DNA of 64,000 nucleotides from Temnopleurus reevesii. Taxonomy: Eukaryota; Echinodermata; Echinoidea; Temnopleuroida; Temnopleuridae. The DNA lies in NCBI GenBank assembly GCA_036244855.1, contig BQKZ01000451.1, forward strand, positions 76,496 through 140,495, in the 5' to 3' direction. A program made the translations under genes and the position numbers. Shown piece by piece: positions 60,701-63,854 of the stretch. Below the pieces are notes generated by a model. It saw nothing but the letters and a program-made list of their open reading frames with translations. It did not search any database and was not told the origin of the DNA. How positions within the stretch are numbered: the stretch's first letter is position 1; each line of letters opens with the position of its first letter.

Positions 60701-63441
60701 TACAAAAACTGTATCTCATTTAAAATGAAATATCTATCAGACTACAAAAATTAAGTAGCGAGGGCAACATCAGACAGTTCCCATACAGTATTCTTATTTT
60801 CCCTCAGCTCATCTTTTTAATATTCTTTCACTTAATTTTAATAAAAAAGGAAAAAGTTTGACTATAAAGAAAAAGTTTTCTAACTCTTGAGTAGGGATCA
60901 TTTCAAAGTAGAGAACTTTGAAAGGTTAGTCTTCCATGCACAGAGAGCTCTTCATGCAGGATCTAAACAATAACCAGTTTCCCATTGCTAGCGTCTTTGT
61001 AGGCTAACTTAGCCGGATAAATAAAAAATGGCTTCTGCTTGTTCTCTTTCAACTTTTGGAATTCTCCCATCCTGGCTTTCCTCAACGAGCGAACTCTCTT
61101 ACTGAGATCCTCCACGACAGCGAGCTTGTTTCCCTCGTACTCCTGCTGAAAATGCTTCAAGCATTCTGACTTGACTTTCTGCTTCATCGTATACGATGTG
61201 AAACATGCATGCATCATTCTTGGCTTTGTAGACTGTGGTTTCGCGTTGCGACTTGCCTGGTATTGGACATTTGTTGGGGTGCGGTGTACTCGCTCCAGGG
61301 AGTAGGATGTGGGGGAGAGCCCGACGTGCTTGTGTAACATGGTTGCCAGAGACTTGCGGCAGTCTTCCGCTTGCCCTTCTTCAGGTAGGCCGTAAAAAAT
61401 TAAATTGTTGCGTCGAGAGCGATTTTCAAGATCATCCAGAGAGGCAGCGAGATCAACATTCTGTTGTTTCAGACCCTCCACCTCTTTCTGCAATTTCGAG
61501 CATTCAAAGTCAATAGCCCCAATTTTGTCAGCCTGTTCCGCAATTTTAGAATTCAACTCACCAATCTGCGTAGTAAGGATCCTCTCGACTTTACGTTCAA
61601 AGTTATTGAAGCGGTCTACAAATGCTGCAAACCATTTTGGCATGGTAGAATCGGGAGGCACAACGCCGATGTCACCGGGAGTTGCGGGCGCGGAATCAAC
61701 CAGGGTCCCGTCCGTTTCAGCTGAATTTGTTGGTGACGATCCGCCCCGCACATCGTCCAATTTGAGCTTCTTCTTCGACGGCTTCTGTGGCGAATTCATA
61801 TCTGACAAGTCTTTTAGAATAACCTTGGAGTCATCCATGATAGTACAAGATTGTTTCACTTCCACTGGGTTTGAAAGTATGTCGAAAACATGAGTTTTAA
61901 ACTAGATTAGTGATCGCAACTACAAAAAGGCGACCATTACCACCGCGGTCACGTGACTTCCCCCTTATCCCGAAACTAGAAATTTCACTAACTACGATCC
62001 TAAAAATTAGGGGAGACAAAACTTCAACGGAGTTCACACCGAGATGTAACGAAACTTCGAAACAAAAAACATACCCTTTAAAACTGTATACTTTGCACCA
62101 ATTAGAATGCTCACCATTTTGGAATTGACTACCAGGTTGGCACAAGATTGCTAGATACACAATAGTCAAAACTATTTGAAATTCATAGATTTTGGTACCC
62201 ATGTATCAAGTAGAATAGTTTATTAAGCATAGAAGCCAGAATGTATAAAATACAAACTGTATGATCCCCAACTGTTGGTGTGGTTCCATTTTCGTTGATT
62301 TCACAACCACAAAATTGCTCAAATTTTAACTCATTAGAGTGCCAATAAAATTTTTGTGCAAAGACCTTTCAAAACAACGAAAACTACAATCAGCTGTTAT
62401 GTCAACAAGTCTGGTTTCCCAACTTCCTGTCTGCTACAATATCAGCTCATACAGTACTTAGCATGTGGCTGACAAGAATCTCTTACCTTGCCAAGCATAT
62501 TTCTTTCCATTGAGATCAATCTGAAAGTCATCTGGGTAGAAGTCAATGATTGGTGAATCCTACGATCAGAGATAAGAACAGAATAATATCAGCACAAATT
62601 ATTTCCTAGTGCACAAAGCACCAGTATATTCAATTTTGAGATTAAATACTCAAATATTGTTACCTGTTGACTGCTGAATTCTGTGATTCCTCATAAATTT
62701 TGTACAAGGACTACCAGGTTTCAGTAGTCAATGGGTTAACTTTCACATTCAACATTGAGATTCCCAAATGATGCCTTCATATTCATGAGACAATCCAATC
62801 ATGTTCAATTGAGATATAGTATGAAGGTCACTTTGAGACATCAGATATGTAATCTCGGAGAAAAGCGTTATCATGTATAAATTACTTCAACCACAAACCA
62901 GAGCTGGGTCTACATAGAACAAATTAGCGGCTAATTTATGAAAATGAATGTTATTTACTAAACTAACCTAACAAATATCTGGTTTGTTAATTTCGAGATT
63001 TGGCCAGCAAAATAGCTTGGTAAATTCAATCTGCACTACAAATAATCATACAATTATATCGATAGGTTAGTTTACCAGATCAGTAGCCTGTAATAACAAA
63101 ATATGCAGATTGAACTTACAATAAATATTGATTGTTAGTCTATGGCAAAATATTTACGATTTTCTTCTTCTTTCTTCTTTTTTAGAGTTTTAAGGCACTC
63201 TAATCAGTTCTGATTATACGTGCCGATTTTCAATTAAACATAACCCTTTTATGTTGCGGGCTCCAGAAGGAGTAATCTAATTGAAAGATTTCAAGATATT
63301 TCAGATGCGTCCTGAAACATCTGGAATACGATAAATTCTACCAGAACTTACAATGTCCATCATCTTAGCCCTCCATGTCTCTGGCAGGAAATTACCACTG
63401 GCTGCTGGGAACACACTCATCAACTGCTCAAGAGGGTTGAA
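4340..63441 (-). CDS. XRN2: XRN2, 5'-3' exoribonuclease 2 (C-terminal part, 13 exons; 5' end outside window)
   Basis: Nuclear 5'-3' exoribonuclease of the XRN2/Rat1 family. The family degrades uncapped RNA, drives 'torpedo' termination of RNA polymerase II, and trims rRNA and snoRNA precursors. Proposed join on the minus strand, in transcription order: 63441-63352, 62559-62487, 56694-56611, one copy of the exon 4-5-6 block (55521-55421, 54152-54064, 53563-53507, or 53103-53003, 51776-51688, 51187-51131), 49878-49810, 46682-46458, 44151-43906, 41002-40902, 25465-25435, 12371-12092, 4402-4340. All junctions have AG acceptors and GT donors and keep phase, giving 502 residues. Recognised family motifs are [62 protein letters not shown] and VLKPEDF followed by PQLGF. 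The catalytic domains are upstream and not visible. Residue numbers in the exon entries count from the first residue of this 502-residue tail. Confidence 0.93.
4533..4762. repeat. Purine tract (pyrimidine-rich in XRN2 transcript)
   Basis: Nearly all A/G for over 200 bases with GAA and GAAGAA runs. It lies about 130 bases upstream of exon 13 in the transcript, so the pre-mRNA is CU-rich just before the final acceptor. Confidence 0.85.
5524..5565. repeat. GA-rich microsatellite
   Basis: AGAGAG units with occasional A and T interruptions. Confidence 0.88.
7250..8750. other. GC-richer unique island, function unknown
   Basis: It includes a CpG-dense core near 7395-7440 (GGTTCCGCGCTGCGGGGGCG) and another near 8600-8700. 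No coding motif or repeat structure recognised. It lies within the intron next to the terminal XRN2 exon. Confidence 0.4.
12092..12371 (-). CDS. XRN2: XRN2 exon 12, Gly/Gln/Tyr-rich
   Basis: A 280-nt exon (390-482). It opens [20 protein letters not shown] and has GYGGGGGY followed by eleven Gly. It ends [11 protein letters not shown] on a complete codon. This is a prion-like, RGG-poor but Tyr/Gln/Gly-rich segment of the kind that often mediates weak RNA and protein contacts. The acceptor is CCGCAG and the donor GTGATT. If unspliced it would read only two more residues before a stop, so a truncated isoform is possible. Confidence 0.88.
14258..14600. repeat. Purine tract in XRN2 intron
   Basis: A/G-rich on the + strand for about 340 bases; pyrimidine-rich in the transcript. 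Confidence 0.8.
14855..14868. promoter_or_regulatory. Perfect palindromic RFX X-box
   Basis: GTTGCCATGGCAAC is a perfect 14-bp palindrome and the ideal RFX X-box. It lies in a GC-richer island (about 14700-15000) within intron 12-to-11 of XRN2. It is a candidate intronic cis-regulatory element. No nearby transcription start is recognised. Confidence 0.4.
17021..17185. mobile_element. Foldback element, TGTTGCTA family, copy 2
   Basis: It shares TTGCAAGTTGCAATTGATCG and the TTTGTAGCAGCACCC end with the copies at 960 and 50881. It interrupts a unit of the 16.2-20.1 kb tandem repeat, so it inserted after the repeat formed. Confidence 0.75.
17914..17975 (+). repeat. Dispersed repeat end, pairs inverted with 18978-19035
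   Basis: TCATTTTGCTTATGATTAAG and CTGCTAGGATCGAAAGCTCA appear here and, reverse-complemented, at 18978-19035. A third, more diverged copy lies near 47940-47985. The pair could be the ends of a 1.1-kb element or independent insertions. Confidence 0.55.
18005..18141. mobile_element. Near-perfect palindromic element
   Basis: 137 bp with ~54-bp arms. The left arm carries CCCGGAAGCAACACGATTCA, and the right arm carries its reverse complement with very few mismatches, around a ~20-base loop. TTAA flanks both ends. It would form a strong hairpin in RNA or single-stranded DNA. Confidence 0.82.
18241..18293. repeat. 14-bp tandem repeat
   Basis: CTTATACTGCTTAT repeated about 3.8 times without mismatch. 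Confidence 0.95.
18978..19035 (-). repeat. Inverted partner of 17914-17975
   Basis: Reverse complement of the 17914-17975 sequence with few mismatches. Confidence 0.55.
19507..20020. mobile_element. TTAA-flanked foldback element, copy 1
   Basis: 514 bp, bounded by TTAA on both sides. The inverted ends are TTAAAAGAAGAGTCTACCC and GGGGTAGACTCTCCTTTTAA. Non-coding. It lies within the degenerate tandem repeat. Confidence 0.75.
20800..21520. other. GC-richer unique island, function unknown
   Basis: A sharp rise in GC and CpG over about 700 bases inside an AT-rich intron. Open frames exist on both strands (up to 145 codons) but none shows a recognisable motif, and the + strand ones are low-complexity. 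It could be a regulatory module or an old insert. Confidence 0.4.
21898..22209. mobile_element. GGCCCGTATTC foldback element, copy 1
   Basis: 312 bp. Terminal inverted repeats GGTCCGTATTCTGATGTCAG and CTGAAATCAGAATACGGGCC continue into an inverted TTTAAACTC/GAGTTTAAA region. No coding capacity. The flanks (CTAT / ATAAG) are compatible with a 2-3 bp target duplication. Confidence 0.82.
22790..23035 (+). mobile_element. LINE 3' end with AATC tail
   Basis: It contains CCCCATGGAAGACCAGCAGC and GGGCTATCCAGCC, then T-rich sequence, and ends GAAAATAAAATCAATCAATC with repeated AATC. This layout is typical of 5'-truncated CR1-like LINE 3' UTRs with microsatellite tails. No coding part remains. Confidence 0.6.
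25435..25465 (-). CDS. XRN2: XRN2 exon 11 (31-nt microexon)
   Basis: A 31-nt exon that completes G379, encodes YNQGGQSYN (380-388) and leaves two bases of R389. The acceptor is CTTATGCAG and the donor GTAGGA, and both neighbouring phases fit. Skipping it would shift the frame because 31 is not a multiple of three. It sits between introns of 15.4 kb and 13.1 kb. The peptide style matches its neighbours, which supports it despite its size. Confidence 0.75.
25679..25737. repeat. Compound poly-A, (GA)n, (GT)n microsatellite
   Basis: An A-run, then nine GA and about eleven GT dinucleotides with one interruption. Confidence 0.95.
25740..26310. repeat. Purine tract upstream of the microexon
   Basis: About 570 bases of GAA-type purine sequence on the + strand. 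It lies some 270 bases from the acceptor of microexon 11 on its intron side, so the transcript is CU-rich there. Confidence 0.85.
25917..26129. repeat. 113-bp tandem duplication in purine tract
   Basis: A unit starting CAAGAGGAGAGAAAG and containing ACAAAGTGATAGTAATAAAG is present at 25917 and 26030, nearly identical. Confidence 0.9.
26538..27137. mobile_element. TTAA-flanked foldback element, copy 2
   Basis: 600 bp. The inverted ends are TTAAAGGGGAACCCATCCC and GGTTGGTTCCCCTTTAA. The inverted similarity reaches far inward from each end, so the transcript could fold into a long hairpin. Non-coding. Confidence 0.82.
27361..28017. repeat. Dispersed repeat with internal ~150-bp units
   Basis: Three related units each contain CCTGTGACCTTTGA, CCCAAAATCT, CTCACATG.TTATACA and CAAGTTTGGTC.AA. 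They are followed by TCGGACAGACGCACAGACGA and two copies of CACCTTACGGTGGCAGAGGCATA-like hairpin ends. The left edge TAATGCCTCCACCATCACG resembles an inverted end. Non-coding, probably a transposon relic. Confidence 0.7.
28316..28562. repeat. CAT trinucleotide microsatellite with CAG core
   Basis: A long ATC/CAT repeat with a CAG run near 28398-28420. It shows a larger internal repetition (CACTAACATCACCATCATCA at two places). Long Met-rich open frames here are artefacts. Confidence 0.93.
30030..30345 (+). mobile_element. Possible LINE 3' UTR
   Basis: A T-rich stretch ending in GAAACAAAATAAAATAAAGG and AAATGAAATG repeats resembles a retroposon tail. Upstream DNA (28.8-30.0 kb) has short open frames without recognised LINE motifs, so this is tentative. 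Confidence 0.3.
30758..30800. repeat. ATT microsatellite
   Basis: About 13 ATT units followed by T- and G-runs. Confidence 0.9.
32213..32799. mobile_element. TTAA-flanked foldback element, copy 3
   Basis: 587 bp. The left end is TTAAAGGGGAACTTCACCC. The right end is GGGTGAAGTTCTCCTCTAA, with one TTAA base changed. The arms pair over long stretches, including matching segments around 32395-32470 and 32560-32640. Confidence 0.78.
33583..34003. mobile_element. TACCCTATTCATATTGG foldback element
   Basis: 421 bp with ends TACCCTATTCATATTGG and CCAATATGAATGGGGTA. GC-rich arms carry repeated ATCCCG.GATA and TAGCGG motifs around an AT-rich core. The TTA/TTA flanks suggest a 3-bp duplication as in PIF/Harbinger elements, but this assignment is tentative. 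Confidence 0.78.
34351..34541 (+). mobile_element. tRNA-derived SINE, degraded copy
   Basis: It shares GTGGTGGTTCTGACTCTCGC and the CAATCCAGGTGAGGTGAATG body with 48261-48553. It has an A-run inside the head, a damaged B box (GGATTGAATC) and a ~60-bp deletion in the body. Confidence 0.82.
35075..35355. repeat. Purine tract in XRN2 intron
   Basis: About 280 bases of A/G-rich sequence on the + strand, pyrimidine-rich in the transcript. Confidence 0.78.
36596..36760. repeat. TTTATATAGCG retroposon-like fragment
   Basis: TTTATATAGCGTCATTCCAG, CAAAGCGCTTTCTATATTAT and ACCTGGTCACTGGATGACAT resemble the end of a dispersed SINE-like family. Related sequence is at 63855-64000 and, shorter, near 47810. 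Confidence 0.5.
36944..37021. mobile_element. Short TTAACCCATTGACTA foldback, copy 1
   Basis: 78 bp. The ends TTAACCCATTGACTA and TAGTCAATGGGTTAA are perfect inverted repeats that include TTAA. Confidence 0.75.
37230..38330. other. GC-richer unique island, function unknown
   Basis: Moderately GC-rich, apparently non-repetitive intronic DNA of about 1.1 kb. Short open frames without motifs. A candidate conserved non-coding element only. Confidence 0.35.
38895..39258. repeat. Foldback-like repeat with GGGCAAGT motifs
   Basis: Left GGGTGCTATAAACCCACTTG and right GGGCAAGTGGTGCGAAAAAT with CAACCCTA are opposed. Internal GGGCAAGTAAC/ACTTGCC copies are present. A weak inverted structure; no coding. 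Confidence 0.5.
40902..41002 (-). CDS. XRN2: XRN2 exon 10 of window
   Basis: A 101-nt exon (346-378 plus split G379). It encodes [18 protein letters not shown], then five Gly and [10 protein letters not shown]. Its first base completes the Arg codon left by exon 9, so the two join in frame without any exon between. The acceptor is TCACAG and the donor GTAGGA. The single N at 40827 lies just downstream. Confidence 0.88.
41003..43905 (-). other. XRN2 intron between exons 9 and 10
   Basis: A 2.9-kb intron. It includes a foldback element at 42748-42958 and a CTCTCAACC-like degenerate simple repeat at 41740-41896, whose chance open frames I did not accept as exons. Confidence 0.65.
42748..42958. 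mobile_element. AGAGCTGCCAA foldback element, copy 1
   Basis: Perfect inverted ends GTATACCAGAGCTGCCAA and TTGGCAGCTCTGGTATAC; 211 bp, non-coding. Related elements are at 50649 and 56734, and a probable half copy near 9328. Confidence 0.8.
43906..44151 (-). CDS. XRN2: XRN2 exon 9 of window
   Basis: A 246-nt exon (264-344 plus split R345). It starts [20 protein letters not shown] and continues into a Pro/Ser/Gln-rich stretch ending [11 protein letters not shown] see no named domain; it is part of the poorly conserved tail. The acceptor is a pyrimidine-rich CACGCAG and the donor GTAGTC. The composition is clearly more GC-rich than the flanking introns. Confidence 0.88.
44152..46457 (-). other. 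XRN2 intron between exons 8 and 9
   Basis: A 2.3-kb AT-rich intron with a G-run near 44228. No repeat family or gene recognised. Confidence 0.65.
46458..46682 (-). CDS. XRN2: XRN2 exon 8, with RGG/GYGG insert
   Basis: A 225-nt exon (189-262 plus split R263). It opens with the conserved [17 protein letters not shown] and closes with [16 protein letters not shown] then [10 protein letters not shown]. Between them, at about residues 206-236, lies a run of [14 protein letters not shown] and nine consecutive Gly. Vertebrate XRN2 goes nearly directly from the VLKPSDW-type motif to PQLGF, so the Gly-rich stretch looks like a lineage-specific insert. The acceptor is TGCAG and the donor GTAAAT. Confidence 0.93.
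46970..47290. repeat. Two ~85-bp direct repeats
   Basis: GATTCAGGCAYRGAAGCATACAC and ATTTTCCACTCCCTTGGGAG recur at about 46970-47050 and 47195-47275. The second copy is followed by a SINE-like fragment in reverse (ACACCTGGGTAGAGTGCAGC). Confidence 0.7.
48261..48553 (+). mobile_element. tRNA-derived SINE
   Basis: The tRNA-like head has an A-box region (TGGTGTAGTGGTT) and a perfect B box GGTTCGAATC (48313-48322). The body follows (GTGCTGCACTCAACCCAGGT, then CACCTTGAGCACTC and GCGCTATATAAAT) and it ends in ATT microsatellite. It is inserted antisense to XRN2. The B box is intact, so pol III transcription is conceivable. Confidence 0.87.
49810..49878 (-). CDS. XRN2: XRN2 exon 7 of window
   Basis: A 69-nt exon encoding [20 protein letters not shown] then GA (166-187), matching the vertebrate INFKDPQF...YIFKA...LPGAR patch. 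It is flanked by a CCCCAG acceptor and GTAAGT donor. It ends with two bases of K188. Confidence 0.95.
50241..50345 (-). mobile_element. LINE 3'-tail copy (or SINE using that tail)
   Basis: It matches 58440-58535 nearly base for base (for example TAATTAGATAATTTATATA and CTCTACTGCGCTGTGATGTT). It is either a severely 5'-truncated copy of the same LINE family or a SINE that shares its tail. Confidence 0.75.
50649..50840. mobile_element. AGAGCTGCCAA foldback element, copy 2
   Basis: Ends AGAGCTGCCAACCT and AGTTGGCAGCTCT are inverted repeats. AT-rich interior with repeated AAATCATATT. Confidence 0.7.
50881..51066. mobile_element. Foldback element, TGTTGCTA family, copy 3
   Basis: Ends GGGTGTTGCTA and TAGCAACATACCC are inverted repeats. 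The right part recurs at 53362-53442 as the start of duplicated block B. Confidence 0.78.
51131..51187 (-). CDS. XRN2: XRN2 exon 6, copy A
   Basis: A 57-nt exon, identical to copy B and 2376 bases away. It ends with GG of the G165 codon, which exon 7 completes with A. It is nearest to exon 7, so it is the natural splice partner if both blocks exist. Confidence 0.88.
51688..51776 (-). CDS. XRN2: XRN2 exon 5, copy A
   Basis: An 89-nt exon, same protein as copy B, with a GTGAGT donor and ATTAG acceptor. It lies exactly 2376 bases before copy B on the + coordinate axis. Confidence 0.85.
51830..53002. repeat. Exon-4-derived minisatellite, array A
   Basis: A tandem array in which each unit joins the 3' portion of XRN2 exon 4 (about 70 bp, often with its GTGAGA donor) to TTCA repeats. 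Recognisable copies begin near 51905, 52059, 52211, 52364 (truncated), 52468, 52599 (truncated), 52688 and 52848. The intact exon 4A (53003-53103) ends the array. Older units near 51832 and 52399 also include a degenerate version of the exon's 5' half. Several units still encode [19 protein letters not shown] on the minus strand. Confidence 0.88.
53003..53103 (-). CDS. XRN2: XRN2 exon 4, copy A
   Basis: A 101-nt exon with the same 33 encoded residues as copy B and a stronger GTGAGA donor. Five synonymous differences from copy B (Tyr, two His, Glu and Thr codons) indicate selection on both copies, or allelic origin. If both full blocks exist in the genome, this exon could replace copy B but could not follow exon 6B in frame. 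Confidence 0.82.
53361..53361. other. Single N, probable contig join
   Basis: The sequence right of it repeats DNA from 50984 onward. The sequence left of it matches DNA near 56085. This is what an unmerged overlap of two contigs would look like. Other single Ns are at 18782 and 40827. Confidence 0.7.
53507..53563 (-). CDS. XRN2: XRN2 exon 6, copy B
   Basis: A 57-nt exon encoding [18 protein letters not shown] (147-164) and two bases of a Gly codon. It matches the SPVP.L.D conserved patch of XRN2. It is identical in sequence to copy A. The donor is GTATGT. The DNA upstream in transcript order leads to exon 5B, and the DNA downstream reaches the N at 53361. Confidence 0.82.
54064..54152 (-). 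CDS. XRN2: XRN2 exon 5, copy B
   Basis: An 89-nt exon, phase 0 start, encoding [20 protein letters not shown] then KDEFVTLPG (117-145) plus two bases of the K146 codon. The position corresponds to the LC.GI.GKFSLDEEAILP stretch of vertebrate XRN2. It differs from copy A by a single synonymous Pro codon. The acceptor is ATTAG and the donor GTGAGT. Confidence 0.82.
54460..55420. repeat. Exon-4-derived minisatellite, array B
   Basis: Same unit design as array A. Copies begin near 54464 (degenerate, with 5' half), 54603, 54750, 54879 (truncated), 54963, 55098 (degenerate) and 55262, and end with intact exon 4B (55421-55521). Unit order and number differ from array A. The + strand has a long open frame across it (54662-55531) that reflects the repeat, not a gene. 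Confidence 0.88.
55421..55521 (-). CDS. XRN2: XRN2 exon 4, copy B
   Basis: A 101-nt exon encoding [20 protein letters not shown] then [13 protein letters not shown] (84-116), the XRN2 LFVGKHHPL motif. It completes the Arg codon opened by exon 3 and ends on a whole codon. The donor is GTGCGA, weaker at position +4 than the GTGAGA of copy A. Copies A and B differ at five positions, all synonymous. Being nearest exon 3, it is the first copy the transcript meets. A minisatellite of truncated exon-4 copies lies directly downstream. Confidence 0.85.
55558..55871. mobile_element. GGCCCGTATTC foldback element, copy 2
   Basis: 314 bp, the same family as 21898-22209 by terminal and internal sequence. 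It is present in duplicated block B but absent at the matching position of block A (near 53140), which gives an empty-site comparison. Flanking AAT on both sides suggests a 3-bp target duplication. Confidence 0.85.
56213..56298. repeat. 43-bp tandem duplication
   Basis: Two copies, starting ATATCTGGCGAGCAGTTTT and ending ATTATCCCTACTGAG, with one mismatch. Confidence 0.95.
56611..56694 (-). CDS. XRN2: XRN2 exon 3 of window
   Basis: An 84-nt exon completing G55 and encoding [20 protein letters not shown] then PDLTPIE (56-82). It ends with one base of the next Arg codon. [11 protein letters not shown] is diagnostic of the family. The acceptor follows a T-run ending TTTTAG, and the donor is GTAAGT. 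The intron before it (56695-62486) holds both LINE-derived elements. Confidence 0.95.
56734..56929. mobile_element. AGCTGCCA foldback element, copy 3
   Basis: Ends GCATAGCTGCCA and TGGCAGCTATGC are perfect inverted repeats. The interior has repeated AAATTAGTAA motifs. It lies just upstream of exon 3 in the transcript. Confidence 0.7.
57009..57622. mobile_element. TTAA-flanked foldback element, copy 4
   Basis: 614 bp. The ends are TTAAAGGGGAACCAACCCC and GGGGTTGGTTTCCCTTTAA, with TTAA at both edges. Arms match through CATGGGGATC / GATCCCCATG-like segments. Closely related to the copy at 26538. Confidence 0.82.
58430..58905 (-). pseudogene. CR1/L2/jockey-like LINE fragment: reverse-transcriptase C-terminus and 3' tail
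   Basis: Across frameshifts the minus strand reads [20 protein letters not shown], then YKALDGT, then [20 protein letters not shown] with [10 protein letters not shown]. These are the classic LHWLP.K.RI...YKALHG...FSVAAP.LWN.LP signature of the C-terminal region of CR1/L2/jockey-like LINE ORF2. The frame ends at 58550. The 3' UTR continues to an ATT/ATA-rich tail near 58430. Several frameshifts mark it as dead, and it is 5' truncated. Its 3' UTR is shared with 50241-50345. Confidence 0.85.
58961..58975 (+). repeat. Target-site duplication, left copy
   Basis: CTTATCCCGAAACTA directly abuts the T-run of the LINE 3' end. It is identical to 61964-61978. Confidence 0.92.
59872..60114 (-). pseudogene. 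LINE ORF2 remnant (endonuclease start fused to ORF2 end)
   Basis: An 80-codon frame. Residues 1-38 ([20 protein letters not shown] and on to IILLQD) match the start of an APE-type LINE endonuclease, where N-RGL and the LQ-E/D strand are conserved. Residues 39-80 ([20 protein letters not shown] and on to VEYL, stop) look like the extreme C-terminus of L1/Tx1 ORF2. The whole reverse transcriptase is missing between them, as if an internal deletion joined the two ends in frame. The C-terminal assignment is by style and less certain. Confidence 0.65.
60115..60962 (-). other. LINE spacer between ORF1 and ORF2 remnant
   Basis: About 850 nt inside the LINE boundaries with no open frame of note; AT-rich with A-runs. 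It is unusually long for an ORF1-ORF2 spacer, so some of it may be extra sequence acquired by the non-autonomous element. Confidence 0.45.
60963..61838 (-). CDS. LINE ORF1 protein, L1 ORF1p-like (Transposase_22 type)
   Basis: An intact 291-codon frame from an ATG at 61838 (the frame stays open further upstream but without an earlier ATG in view). The N-terminus is polar with a basic patch (KPSKKKLKL). Residues about 77-140 form a heptad-like, Glu/Lys/Leu-rich segment that should be a coiled coil. It is followed by [18 protein letters not shown], the hallmark entry to the RRM of L1-type ORF1 proteins, then VHRTP and [18 protein letters not shown], and a basic C-terminal domain ending GKLVIV. 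The family makes trimeric RNA-binding chaperones that package LINE RNA. No stop or frameshift is visible, so it could still encode protein. Confidence 0.88.
   Translation of the reverse strand: MDDSKVILKDLSDMNSPQKPSKKKLKLDDVRGGSSPTNSAETDGTLVDSAPATPGDIGVVPPDSTMPKWFAAFVDRFNNFERKVERILTTQIGELNSKIAEQADKIGAIDFECSKLQKEVEGLKQQNVDLAASLDDLENRSRRNNLIFYGLPEEGQAEDCRKSLATMLHKHVGLSPTSYSLERVHRTPTNVQYQASRNAKPQSTKPRMMHACFTSYTMKQKVKSECLKHFQQEYEGNKLAVVEDLSKRVRSLRKARMGEFQKLKENKQKPFFIYPAKLAYKDASNGKLVIV
61964..61978 (+). repeat. Target-site duplication, right copy
   Basis: CTTATCCCGAAACTA directly abuts the LINE 5' end. The 15-of-15 match implies a fairly recent insertion. Confidence 0.92.
62487..62559 (-). CDS. 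XRN2: XRN2 exon 2 of window
   Basis: A 73-nt exon, phase 0 start, ending after one base of a Gly codon (residues 31-54 plus split G55). It encodes [20 protein letters not shown] then YAWQ, close to the conserved [18 protein letters not shown] block of XRN2. The acceptor is GTAG and the donor GTAAGA. Confidence 0.95.
62660..62739. mobile_element. Short TTAACCCATTGACTA foldback, copy 2 (decayed)
   Basis: The right end CAGTAGTCAATGGGTTAA matches the 36944 copy. The left end is diverged (TTACCTGTTGACT). Confidence 0.6.
63352..63441 (-). CDS. XRN2: XRN2 exon 1 of window
   Basis: A 90-nt exon, phase 0 to 0, residues 1-30 of the visible tail. It reads [20 protein letters not shown] and then [10 protein letters not shown]. 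This matches the conserved XRN2 segment around PLEQLM.VLPAAS that follows the catalytic core. The acceptor is a polypyrimidine tract ending in TTCAG, and the donor is GTAAG. The intron upstream runs past the window edge. Confidence 0.93.
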
Positions 63442-63854
63442 CTGAACAAGATAAAAAAAAAAAAAAAATGAATACACGTATATATTGCCTGCAAATTTAT
63501 AAAATAGGGCCAATGTATTTAGGCATAGATATCCTAACATAGCAACAATACACTGACATGATTTTGAAGGTAACACAATCATCAAATGCTCAATGAATGG
63601 TATTAATACAAACATATGTCATGTGTAAAATAAAGAATAAAGAGACTTTTTAAATGACTTTTCAGGTTAAATTTCACAATCAATGAATTTACAGTGAACT
63701 TTTAGTGTAAAAGAAAAGTAAATCATAGCAGTCTAAGATCAAAGCAGTCTATTTTCAAAGGATCAGTCTGAGGAGAACAACCAAATATTTTGTTTGTCCT
63801 AATGAAAGAGGAATATATATTTTTGCTTGTATTAGATAAACCGGTGCCCCATAT

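Larger units (their letters stand above)
58976..61963 (-). mobile_element. Non-autonomous LINE with ORF1 but nearly no ORF2 (HAL1-like)
   Basis: The insertion is bounded by a perfect 15-bp duplication (58961-58975 and 61964-61978). It ends in an A-run on the minus strand (58976-58984) with AATAAA about 12 nt before it (rc of 58996-59001). In minus-strand order it has a 5' UTR of about 125 nt starting with a G-run, an intact ORF1 (61838-60963), a spacer of about 850 nt, an 80-codon ORF2 remnant (60114-59872) and a ~890-nt 3' UTR. Poly(A) tail, target-site duplication and ORF1 type point to target-primed reverse transcription by an L1/Tx1-like LINE. Because it seems complete at the 5' end yet lacks reverse transcriptase, it must have been moved in trans or lost ORF2 by internal deletion before or after insertion. 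Confidence 0.88.
56695..62486 (-). other. XRN2 intron between exons 2 and 3
   Basis: A 5.8-kb intron that is largely mobile-element DNA: an AGCTGCC foldback, a TTAA foldback, a decayed LINE fragment and a 2,988-bp LINE insertion. All LINE material is in the same orientation as XRN2. Confidence 0.7.
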
